64,000 nt of DNA from GWE2-51-13 sp041736705 (GTDB taxonomy: Bacteria > Bacillota_I > Bacilli_A > Erysipelotrichales > Erysipelotrichaceae), in contig JBGSTC010000033.1 of the NCBI GenBank assembly GCA_041736705.1, positions 5,126-69,125 on the forward strand, read 5' to 3'. The notes beneath the pieces are model-generated. The model was given only the letters and a program-made list of their open reading frames with translations. It was not told the origin of the DNA and did no database searches. Below, one piece after another: positions 1 through 6,959 of the stretch (positions are counted from its first letter, which is position 1; every line of letters begins with the position of its first letter). The translations under genes were made by a program, and so were the position numbers.

Positions 1-146
1 CATTGCGGTTCGCCTTTGATATGTGAAATCTCCTCGACGATTTCGCGGGAGATCCCTTTTTTCGTTCTATAGACGCTGACATCGATATCCGAGAACCCAT
101 ATTGGTATTCACCGGAAGGTAGATTGTCATCGGGTCGTTTCGTCAT
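1..146 (-). CDS. sufB: Fe-S cluster scaffold protein SufB, N-terminal part
   Basis: Only the first 48 codons lie in the window; the gene continues past the left edge. The start ATG at 146 opens a protein containing 'YQYGFSDIDVSVYRTKKGI' followed by 'EEISHIKGEPQ', which is the typical amino end of SufB. SufB forms the SufBC2D scaffold on which Fe-S clusters are assembled in the cytosol. Its start overlaps the 3' end of sufU by 20 bases, so it is the fifth gene of the sufC-sufD-sufS-sufU-sufB operon and is probably translationally coupled. The catalytic part of the protein cannot be seen here. Confidence 0.9.
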   Translation of the reverse strand, partial: MTKRPDDNLPSGEYQYGFSDIDVSVYRTKKGISREIVEEISHIKGEPQ

Positions 147-594
147 GCTTTGCCTCGCTTTCCTCGATCAACTGAAAAATCGCTTTCCAGCCGATGGTTG
201 CGCATTTGATGCGGTTGGCTTGCTTCCCCACGTTGTGGAACGCCACCGCCTCCTCCAACATCCCATGATCGAACTCTTCCATGTTGATCATCTTGTTGTA
301 GTTATCGATGATCACTTTCGCTTCATCCAACGTCTTCCCGATCAGAAGTTCCGTCATGATGGAGGTGGAAGCGGTCGAAATCGTGCATGCGACGCCGTCG
401 AAACGGACATCGGCCACCTTGCCCTCTTGGATCAGGGCTTGGACGGTGATGTCGTCGATGCAGGATTCGCTGGCCATATGGACGGATCCATAGGCCGGGT
501 CGTCGCTGAGTTTGTGGTTATGCGGGTATTCATAGTGATCCATGATGATCTGTCGAAGGATCATCGGATTGTTTAACAAATCGTTCATCGCCAA
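127..594 (-). CDS. sufU: SufU, zinc-dependent sulfurtransferase (NifU-like)
   Basis: This 155-residue protein has the SufU/IscU-like fold. SufU accepts persulfide sulfur from the cysteine desulfurase SufS and passes it to the SufBCD scaffold. The three conserved metal or sulfur cysteines are visible: Cys45 in 'SESCIDDITVQ', Cys70 in 'GVACTISTAS' and Cys131 in 'IKCATIGW'. Length matches the family (about 140-155 residues). The first Cys motif reads SCIDD rather than the usual CGDD. The gene sits 6 bases after sufS and overlaps sufB, as expected for the Bacillota-type suf operon. A start at Met3 is also possible. Confidence 0.93.
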   Translation of the reverse strand: MAMNDLLNNPMILRQIIMDHYEYPHNHKLSDDPAYGSVHMASESCIDDITVQALIQEGKVADVRFDGVACTISTASTSIMTELLIGKTLDEAKVIIDNYNKMINMEEFDHGMLEEAVAFHNVGKQANRIKCATIGWKAIFQLIEESEAKHDETTR

Positions 595-600
595 GCTCCT

Positions 601-1830
601 TTACAGGTAAAGCTCGATGCATTTCTCCAAGGTGACTTCTTTGCAAACCTCGATGAAACGGTCGACCTCTTCCTTCGTGTTGTAGAAGTAGACGCTCGCC
701 CGGATGGTCTCGGAGGTGGCCAACAGATCCAACAGGATTTTCGCGCAATGGTTACCCGAGCGTACCGCCATCCCTTTGGAGTTCATGTACATCGCCGCGT
801 CCTGGGCGAAAATCTCTTTGACGTTGAAGGTCACGATGCCGGTCGCAGCGTGCGGGTTATAGATATGGATGTGGGGGAGTTTGGATAATTCCTCGACCAA
901 ATACACTCTTAAGTCATGCTCATAATCCTCGATCGCCTGCATCCCGACCGATTGAAGGTACTCGACCGCCGCCTTGAACCCCAAGACCGCTTCGATCGCC
1001 GGTGTCCCGGCTTCGAACTTGAACGGCGGGTTCTTGAGAAGGATGTTGCCGCAGATGTCGAAACGGGCATTGCTGCCCCCTCCCAACATGAACGGATCCA
1101 TGGCTTGAAGGAGATGATATTTCCCGAAAAGCACGCCGACCCCGGTCGGTCCGCACATTTTATGGGCGGAAAAGGACAGGAAGTCGATGTCCCAGTCTTT
1201 GACGTCGGTGGGGATGTGCGGAACCGATTGCGCCCCGTCGACCGAAATCACGGCGCCGTATTCATGGGTGATCTGCGCCATTTCCTTGATCGGGGCGATG
1301 AACCCCAGGACGTTGGTGATGTGCGCGACCGCGACGACCTTGACTTTGTCGTGCATGGCGGCGCGGAAATTCTCGACCGTGAGTTCGCCTTCCTCGGTCA
1401 GTTTGATGTATTCGACGATCGCCCCGGTTTCTTCCGCGGCTTTGAACCAAGGAAGGATGTTGGAGGCGTGTTCGGCTTCGCTGGAGAGGATGACATCCCC
1501 CGGCTTTAGGAATTTCTGCCCGTAACCATAGGCGACCAGATTCAGCGATGCGCTGGCTCCGGAGGTAAAGACGACTTCCCTTTCGTCGGCGTTGATGAAA
1601 TTCGCCAATGTTTTCCTGGCTTGTTCATACTCTTCGCTAACTTGATAGGAGAGCTCGTAATCACCGCGATGGATGTTGACGGAAGACGTCGTGTAGTAAC
1701 GGGTGACCGCGTCGACCACGCTTCTGGGTTTGAACGTCGTCGCGGCGTTATCGAAATACACCAGCGGCTTCGCCGGATCGATCTTGTCGAACATCGGAAA
1801 ATCTTTGCGGATCTTGTTTACGTCAAACAT
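601..1830 (-). CDS. sufS: Cysteine desulfurase SufS
   Basis: A 409-residue PLP-dependent class V aminotransferase-fold enzyme that converts cysteine to alanine and an enzyme-bound persulfide for Fe-S cluster assembly. The PLP lysine is Lys224 in 'SFSAHKMCGPTGVGVL', the PLP phosphate region is 'FTSGASASLNLVA' near residue 90, and the persulfide cysteine is Cys362 in 'VRSGNHCAKILL'. The latter differs mildly from the usual RAGHHCA. Length is normal for group II desulfurases. It overlaps the end of sufD by 13 bases and is followed closely by its partner sufU, so both products should be made together. Confidence 0.96.
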   Translation of the reverse strand: MFDVNKIRKDFPMFDKIDPAKPLVYFDNAATTFKPRSVVDAVTRYYTTSSVNIHRGDYELSYQVSEEYEQARKTLANFINADEREVVFTSGASASLNLVAYGYGQKFLKPGDVILSSEAEHASNILPWFKAAEETGAIVEYIKLTEEGELTVENFRAAMHDKVKVVAVAHITNVLGFIAPIKEMAQITHEYGAVISVDGAQSVPHIPTDVKDWDIDFLSFSAHKMCGPTGVGVLFGKYHLLQAMDPFMLGGGSNARFDICGNILLKNPPFKFEAGTPAIEAVLGFKAAVEYLQSVGMQAIEDYEHDLRVYLVEELSKLPHIHIYNPHAATGIVTFNVKEIFAQDAAMYMNSKGMAVRSGNHCAKILLDLLATSETIRASVYFYNTKEEVDRFIEVCKEVTLEKCIELYL

Positions 1831-2621
1831 GTCTGGTTCACCTTCTCACGGATTTCGTTTAGGAATAGATCTCTCAAGGCTTCATCCTGGATGACCTCCG
1901 CCACCGGGTATAAGTACCCGTAGACGATCAGTTTCGTCGCTTCGTCGCGGTTTAATCCGCGGGCTTGCAGATAATAGAGTTGCTCCTCGTCGACCTGCCC
2001 GATGCTCTGGGCATGACCGGCTTGGACGTCGTTATTGTCGATGTAGAGTTTGGGATACACCGTCGCTTTTTGATTGGAAGATAGGCTAAGGACCCGGCTA
2101 CTTTGATGCGCCTGGCTTCGCGGGGCGCTTTTCTCGATTCTTCCGATGACATCCATCTTCAATTGACCGCCATCCGCCATGACGGCGTAGTTGCCCATTT
2201 CGGAAGTGGTATCCGAATGGACATGGGTCATCTGATAGGAAATCGTGCTTTCCTTGGAGACGACGGATGCGCTGCGCAGTTCCGCACGCGCCATCTCCCC
2301 GATGAGTCGGACTTCGCTTTTGCGGACTACACCGCAATCCCTCAGATCCGCATAGGCCAACACCAGGTCGGCGTACTCGACGACGTCATAGGTTTCCTGC
2401 AGTTCCAAGGCATCGCCCCGGTTCCACCACAACAAGGTGACTTTCGCCCCTTCGGGCAATTCGACCTTGATTTCCATCTTCCCGCTTCCCTCAAGGGTCA
2501 GGATGACGTTCTGTTTCTTTAGTGCGTTGAAACGCAGCAAAACGGGTGAATCCGCCGGTGTCAGGGTTTTCTGTACGAGAACTTCATCGCCCCATTGCAT
2601 CACGGAATTCGATTCACTCAT
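1818..2621 (-). CDS. sufD: SufD-like scaffold subunit (short form)
   Basis: A 267-residue protein of the SufB/SufD family, identified from its C-terminal half ('GHAQSIGQVDEEQLYYLQARGL') with the 'RGLNRDEATKLIVYGYL' helix and from its position between sufC and sufS. SufD normally pairs with SufB and SufC in cluster assembly. Typical SufD is about 400-430 residues, so the N-terminal region is much reduced here. I chose the ATG at 2621, which overlaps the sufC stop codon. An in-frame GTG at 2630 is the alternative. No strong ribosome-binding site is visible, consistent with coupling to sufC. Confidence 0.85.
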   Translation of the reverse strand: MSESNSVMQWGDEVLVQKTLTPADSPVLLRFNALKKQNVILTLEGSGKMEIKVELPEGAKVTLLWWNRGDALELQETYDVVEYADLVLAYADLRDCGVVRKSEVRLIGEMARAELRSASVVSKESTISYQMTHVHSDTTSEMGNYAVMADGGQLKMDVIGRIEKSAPRSQAHQSSRVLSLSSNQKATVYPKLYIDNNDVQAGHAQSIGQVDEEQLYYLQARGLNRDEATKLIVYGYLYPVAEVIQDEALRDLFLNEIREKVNQTCLT

Positions 2622-3453
2622 TTTTGGCACGCTCGTTGACGGCGCAGGTTCCCAAAGAAACCGAAACCCGGACCGGTGCTTTCACTTCTTCTTCGGGGAC
2701 GATGCGAACGCCCAATTGGGTTTGAAGCCAATCGTAGCCTTCTTCGTCGATCTTCTTCGCCAAGGTGTCATCCCCGCTCATCACGATCTTCCCGTCGATG
2801 AGGATGTGGGAATGCGTCGGCTTGATCAGTTGGTAGAAACGGTCGTAATGCGACACGATCACCAATCCCAAGTCCCGTTTTTCATATTCATCCAGGATCG
2901 CGCTGGCGACGATCTTCATCGCGTCGACATCCAATCCCGAATCGATTTCGTCCAGCATCGCCAGACTCGGTTTCAAAAGCATCATTTGCAGGATCTCGTT
3001 GCGTTTCTTTTCCCCGCCCGAAAACCCTTCGTTGACATAGCGGTGCGCCAAATCGGATTTCATCTCCAATTTCGCGATCGCCCCTTCCATTTCCTTGATG
3101 AACGCGAACAACCCGATGGGTTTTTCGCGTCGCGCATTGAGCGCTGCTTTCAGGAAATCGGAGTTGGTGACCCCCGTGACCTCCTGCGGATACTGCATGC
3201 CTAAAAACAAGCCCGCCTTCGACCGTTGGTCGACATCCATCTCCAATACGTTCTGTCCATCCAGGGTGACTTCCCCCCGGGTGACGGTATACTTCGGATG
3301 TCCCATGATCGCCGCCAATAACGTGGACTTCCCGTTTCCGTTGGGTCCCATCAAGGCATGGATTTCTTTCGAGTTGATCGTCAGATCAACCCCCTTCAAT
3401 ATTTCTTTACCGTCGATACTGACGTGTAAATCGTTGATAACTAGGGTGCTCAT
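2614..3453 (-). CDS. sufC: SufC, ABC-type ATPase of the SUF system
   Basis: A 279-residue ABC ATPase that powers the SufBCD scaffold in the cytosol. Walker A is 'GPNGNGKST' (about residues 36-44), the signature is 'FSGGEKKRNEILQM' in the form characteristic of SufC, and Walker B is 'SLAMLDEIDSGLD'. It runs about 25 residues beyond the usual SufC length, with a low-complexity tail containing 'EEEVKAPVRVSVSLGT'. It is the first gene of the operon. A purine-rich ribosome-binding site lies just upstream of the ATG. A possible -10 (TAGAAT, 3479-3484) with a poor -35 precedes it. Confidence 0.96.
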   Translation of the reverse strand: MSTLVINDLHVSIDGKEILKGVDLTINSKEIHALMGPNGNGKSTLLAAIMGHPKYTVTRGEVTLDGQNVLEMDVDQRSKAGLFLGMQYPQEVTGVTNSDFLKAALNARREKPIGLFAFIKEMEGAIAKLEMKSDLAHRYVNEGFSGGEKKRNEILQMMLLKPSLAMLDEIDSGLDVDAMKIVASAILDEYEKRDLGLVIVSHYDRFYQLIKPTHSHILIDGKIVMSGDDTLAKKIDEEGYDWLQTQLGVRIVPEEEVKAPVRVSVSLGTCAVNERAKNE

Positions 3454-3587
3454 GCTTCATTTCCTTTCCTGCCTTACCATTCTACCAAAAAAACCATGTT
3501 TTCGAAAGTATTACGAACGGCGGAAGGGGTGGATTGTGTCCCAAATGCGAACGAATGCGTCGTAAGTGGTGCGACATTTCCACGTTC

Positions 3588-3616
3588 TTGCATTTAACCC
3601 TTGAATACAATATAAT
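3588..3616 (+). promoter_or_regulatory. Promoter of the foldase pair
   Basis: TTGCAT and TATAAT are separated by exactly 17 bases, a near-consensus SigA-type promoter. An AGGAGG ribosome-binding site at 3631-3636 lies 7 bases before the ATG at 3644. Confidence 0.85.
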
Positions 3617-3643
3617 TGAGAATGTTAATCAGGAGGTTTCACA

Positions 3644-4657
3644 ATGGTAGAAACACTAAAGAAGCAATGGTTCGTCGTCTTCATTGCCTTCCTGTTGCTG
3701 TGCACGGTCGTATACTTCGTTTACGATCAAAACAAGGATAAATTGCCCGGCAAAAGCGTAGGCGGTAAAGACATCGTGTTTGAAATCAATGGTACGGATG
3801 TCACGGCGGATGAGCTGTATGACGAGCTCTACGAGACTTCCGGGATCGCTTCGATCTATAGCGCGTTTGAACGCGCGGTGATCGAACAGGCCTTCGAGGG
3901 CGACAAGGACACGTTGTCCGCGATCAAGCTCGAAGCGGAAGAATTGACCGAAAACACGAAAGCGCAGTATGAGCAGTATTATGGCGACGGATATGAAGAA
4001 TATATCGCATCCGCACTCAAAGCCAACGGGTATAGCGGATTTGATGATTTGAATCTCTACTTCACCAATTCACTGAAGATCGAGAACATGGTCAAGACCT
4101 ATCTCGACACCAACATGGACACCTACTTCCCGGCGTTCAACACCGCGCTCAAACCGCGGATCGTGAACTACGTCGTCATCGCGATGGATGACCCGGACAA
4201 GCCGACCGAAGAAGAAAGCAAACATTTGAAAGACGCTCAGGAAGCCTGGGCGAAGGGGACGTACACGTTCGAGGATTTCACCAAGGAATTCTCGGAAGAC
4301 GGCGCCGCTTCGACCGGCGGTTACCTGGGATACTTCGATTTCAATTCCTCCACCGAAAACGGCGGGAACTATGACAACGACTTCTCCGCGGCGGCGATGA
4401 AACTCACCGACGGACAGGTCAGCCCATGGATCAAATCGGACTTCGGATGGCATCTGATCACCGTGAAGACGGGCTTGGAAGCCTTGAAGGAAGAAGATGA
4501 TTTCTATAGCGCATTGGCCGCATACAAGGTCGAGGAGACGCATATCCGCTCCAACGTCGTCTGGGCAGCCGCGCAGGAAATCGGCGTGGATTTTGGCGGG
4601 AATACCGAACTGGAAGCCGAGCTCAAGAAGTACATGAACCTCGACGAAGCGGAATAA
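3644..4657 (+). CDS. PrsA-like peptidyl-prolyl isomerase, membrane-anchored
   Basis: A 337-residue extracytoplasmic folding factor. Residues 10-30 form one hydrophobic N-terminal segment ('WFVVFIAFLLLCTVVYFVYD') without a lipobox cysteine, so it is probably anchored as a signal-anchor protein. A SurA/PrsA N-terminal-like helical region follows. Residues about 180-280 form a parvulin (PPIC) domain with 'FTKEFSEDGAASTGGYLGYF' and 'WIKSDFGWHLITVK'. It would help secreted proteins fold outside the membrane. It has its own strong promoter and is followed 13 bases later by a second PrsA-like gene. That arrangement suggests a tandem duplication with divergence of the anchoring mode. Confidence 0.85.
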   Translation: MVETLKKQWFVVFIAFLLLCTVVYFVYDQNKDKLPGKSVGGKDIVFEINGTDVTADELYDELYETSGIASIYSAFERAVIEQAFEGDKDTLSAIKLEAEELTENTKAQYEQYYGDGYEEYIASALKANGYSGFDDLNLYFTNSLKIENMVKTYLDTNMDTYFPAFNTALKPRIVNYVVIAMDDPDKPTEEESKHLKDAQEAWAKGTYTFEDFTKEFSEDGAASTGGYLGYFDFNSSTENGGNYDNDFSAAAMKLTDGQVSPWIKSDFGWHLITVKTGLEALKEEDDFYSALAAYKVEETHIRSNVVWAAAQEIGVDFGGNTELEAELKKYMNLDEAE

Positions 4658-4670
4658 GGAGAAACACAAC

Positions 4671-5528
4671 ATGAAAAAACTAATTGCGATTCTTGCGGTG
4701 GTTCTGCTGATGACGGGTTGTTCGGACGCCAGGGTCAAAGTCACATCCTCTTCCACGACCTTATTGACGGTCGGTACGGAAAAGATCACCAAGGGGGAAA
4801 TCTTCTCCTCCTTCATGAACCGTTATCCCAGCGAAGCGGTCATGAACATGGCGACGAAGCTGATCCTTGCCAAGCAAGTGCCGGTCGACGCCGCGATCAA
4901 AGCGGTCGCGGACGAGAAACTCGCCGAAGCCAAGGAAAAATGGGATGATGAATTTGAAGATTTCCTGAGTGCCTACGGGTATGAAACCGAACAGGAATAC
5001 TATGACAACGAATTGATCGTCACCGCGCAGACCGATGCTCTGACGGCGAAATACATCACGGACAACTACGATACCCTGATTGCGACCTACAAGCCGCGCA
5101 AGATCCGCGTCATCCAGACCAGTACGCAGGAAAAAGCGGTCGCCGCCATCAAAGAAATCAAGGAAGGCGCCAATTTCGAAGCCACGGCGACGAAGTATTC
5201 CAGCACCTCCTATAAAGGCAAAGAACAGATCGTGACCACCGAATCCTCCCTCTTCGCAGCCGCGTTGACCTTTGCGACCGGGGCGACGGTTCCGACCTTG
5301 AGCACCGCCATCGAAGACTCCACCAACAAAGTGTTCTATGTCGTCCAGGTCACCGTCGCGGATCCCGCGAAGTTCAAGGATGAAATCCTGACGACCTTGA
5401 ATTCCGATGCGACGTTCCAGAAGAAAGCGATGTTGAGTTTCTTCGAATCCGGCGAATTCACCGTCTACGACAAGACCGTCTACGATGAGTTCAAGTCCTA
5501 CTACGCCGAGTATCTGAATCAGAAATAA
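4671..5528 (+). CDS. PrsA/SurA-like foldase lipoprotein with degenerate PPIC region
   Basis: A 285-residue lipoprotein. The signal peptide ends in the lipobox 'LLMTGCS', giving Cys17 as the lipidated residue. The middle resembles the SurA N-terminal helical domain ('YETEQEYYDNELIVTAQTDA'). The region 'RKIRVIQTSTQEKAVAAIKE' onward matches the start of a parvulin domain, but the GG-F/Y and GWH motifs of an active PPIC domain are not evident. It may therefore be a chaperone without isomerase activity. It shares the promoter and operon of the preceding foldase and ends at a strong terminator. An extracytoplasmic foldase role is inferred from homology and context. Confidence 0.75.
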   Translation: MKKLIAILAVVLLMTGCSDARVKVTSSSTTLLTVGTEKITKGEIFSSFMNRYPSEAVMNMATKLILAKQVPVDAAIKAVADEKLAEAKEKWDDEFEDFLSAYGYETEQEYYDNELIVTAQTDALTAKYITDNYDTLIATYKPRKIRVIQTSTQEKAVAAIKEIKEGANFEATATKYSSTSYKGKEQIVTTESSLFAAALTFATGATVPTLSTAIEDSTNKVFYVVQVTVADPAKFKDEILTTLNSDATFQKKAMLSFFESGEFTVYDKTVYDEFKSYYAEYLNQK

Positions 5529-5538
5529 TCGAAGACAG

Positions 5539-5562
5539 GACCGTGGCGACACGGTCTTTTTT
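5539..5562 (+). terminator. Rho-independent terminator of the foldase operon
   Basis: GACCGTG-GCGA-CACGGTC is a perfect 7-bp stem with a tetraloop, followed by six T. Confidence 0.9.
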
Positions 5563-5563
5563 C

Positions 5564-5572
5564 TGCTATGAT
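5564..5572 (+). promoter_or_regulatory. Extended -10 promoter of the HIT gene
   Basis: TGCTATGAT is an extended -10 (TGn-TATGAT) lying directly behind the terminator. The predicted start site near 5579 would leave a very short leader carrying a GAGGTG ribosome-binding site before the ATG at 5590. Confidence 0.55.
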
Positions 5573-5589
5573 GAAGCAGAGGTGATACC

Positions 5590-5991
5590 ATGTGTATTTT
5601 CTGTAAGATCGTCGCGAAGGAAATCCCTTCCCACGTCCTGTATGAAGACGACGAGTACCTGGCGATATTGGATATCAGCCAGGTCACCAAAGGTCATGCC
5701 CTGATCCTTCCCAAGACGCATTATGACGACTTCAGGGTCGCTCCCGATGAAGTGTCGGGTAAATGCGTAAGCATCGCGAAACGTCTCTCGTTTCAACTGG
5801 AACACGCCTATGCGCCGCTTGGCTACAATCTGTTGTCCAATTGCGGGGAAGCGGCGGGACAGAGCGTCCATCATCTGCATTTCCACCTGATCCCGCGCTA
5901 TGACGAAACCGACGGGTTAATCTTGAAGTTCAATGCGGCGGATCATCCCGACCTAGCGAAGATCGCATACGAAATCAATCAGAAAAAATGA
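5590..5991 (+). CDS. HIT family nucleotide-binding hydrolase
   Basis: A 133-residue HIT-domain protein. The catalytic triad motif is 'HHLHFHLIPR', with His95, His97 and His99 as the HxHxH series. The N-terminal 'CIFCKIVAKEIPS' carries the CxxC pair common in this branch. HIT proteins hydrolyse adenylyl-nucleotide substrates such as AMP derivatives or Ap4A; the specific substrate cannot be told from the sequence. Length is normal for the Hit/HinT family. Its stop codon lies within a bidirectional terminator shared with the convergent yhaM-like gene. Confidence 0.93.
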   Translation: MCIFCKIVAKEIPSHVLYEDDEYLAILDISQVTKGHALILPKTHYDDFRVAPDEVSGKCVSIAKRLSFQLEHAYAPLGYNLLSNCGEAAGQSVHHLHFHLIPRYDETDGLILKFNAADHPDLAKIAYEINQKK

Positions 5992-6014
5992 CAATCCGAG
6001 GATTGTCATTTTTT
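5983..6014. terminator. Bidirectional terminator between convergent genes
   Basis: A perfect 14-bp inverted repeat, AAAAAATGACAATC with loop CGAG and its complement, gives a hairpin with an A-run before and a T-run after. It can therefore stop transcription from both sides. The stop codons of the HIT gene (5989-5991) and of the yhaM-like gene (6006-6008) both fall inside the stem. Confidence 0.92.
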
Positions 6015-6959
6015 CGATAGATAGGATGGTTTATAGAAGGCGCGGTTCTCCAAGGAGAAGACGCGCGGGGTGAATTGCCCCGCCTCGATCGGATCGAGGG
6101 CTTTTTGGAACATGTTCATCCTGGCGTCGATATTGTCGACGAAATTGAGGATTTCCGCTTCCATGATCATCGGGAGGATCGGTGAACCGAATTCATACTC
6201 CCCGTGATGGGATAAAATCAGATGGCGCATCAGGACGACTTGCTCGCTGGCTTCGAAGCCGCGTTTCTTCGCGATGTCGACGACCAGGCTTTGCATGATC
6301 GAGATGTGGCCGACCAGTTTCCCTTCCAAGGTATATTCGGTCAGGATCGGACCGGAGAGTTCGATGATCTTGCCCAAATCGTGCAGCAGGACGCCGCTGA
6401 CCAACAAATCCCGGTTCAAGATCGGATATTGTTTGCATAAGGCTTCGGCGATGTCCAGCATCCCGATCATGTGCGTCGCCAATCCGCCCACGAAGTCGTG
6501 GTGGTTCCGTGCGGCGGCGGGATAGGAATAGATCTTGTCGCCGAAATACTGCAGGACATCCTGGCATACGCCGCGGATCACTTCATCCTGCATCGAGTCC
6601 ACGCATCCTTCGATGCGTTGTTTCATGTATTCGTTGGAGAGGTCGCTGCCGGATACGAAATCGGCCGGGTCGAACTCCCCTTCTTCCATCGCGGTGACAT
6701 TGAATACACGCAATTGCAGGGCGTTTCTGTATTTCAGGACTTCCCCGGCGATGTTGACGACTTTGCCTGCGATCATCACGTTGGCTTGTTCGTCCTTCAC
6801 GTCCCAGACTTTCGCTTCGATGGATCCGGTTTGGTCCTGCAAGGTCAACGAGGCGTAAGGCGCCCCCGATGTCGTGACCCCGCGCGTAATCCCGGTAATC
6901 AATAATAGCGTATTGACTTTTTCGCCTTCGACGAAGGCGCTGATGTTTTGTTTAGTCAT
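6006..6959 (-). CDS. yhaM: YhaM-like 3'-5' exoribonuclease (OB fold + HD domain)
   Basis: A 317-residue protein with an N-terminal OB-fold nucleic-acid-binding region (residues about 10-90, 'PYASLTLQDQTGSIEAKVWD') and a C-terminal HD phosphohydrolase domain ('HHDFVGGLATHMIGMLDIAE', then 'VLLHDLGKIIEL'). This order is that of YhaM, a Mn-dependent 3'-5' exonuclease of RNA or ssDNA. I placed the start at ATG 6959, which overlaps the stop of the upstream glycosyltransferase-RecX gene and has a GGAG site 9 bases upstream. A longer start at 6977 lacks a ribosome-binding site. It is cotranscribed with the two glycosyltransferases. Confidence 0.9.
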   Translation of the reverse strand: MTKQNISAFVEGEKVNTLLLITGITRGVTTSGAPYASLTLQDQTGSIEAKVWDVKDEQANVMIAGKVVNIAGEVLKYRNALQLRVFNVTAMEEGEFDPADFVSGSDLSNEYMKQRIEGCVDSMQDEVIRGVCQDVLQYFGDKIYSYPAAARNHHDFVGGLATHMIGMLDIAEALCKQYPILNRDLLVSGVLLHDLGKIIELSGPILTEYTLEGKLVGHISIMQSLVVDIAKKRGFEASEQVVLMRHLILSHHGEYEFGSPILPMIMEAEILNFVDNIDARMNMFQKALDPIEAGQFTPRVFSLENRAFYKPSYLSKK

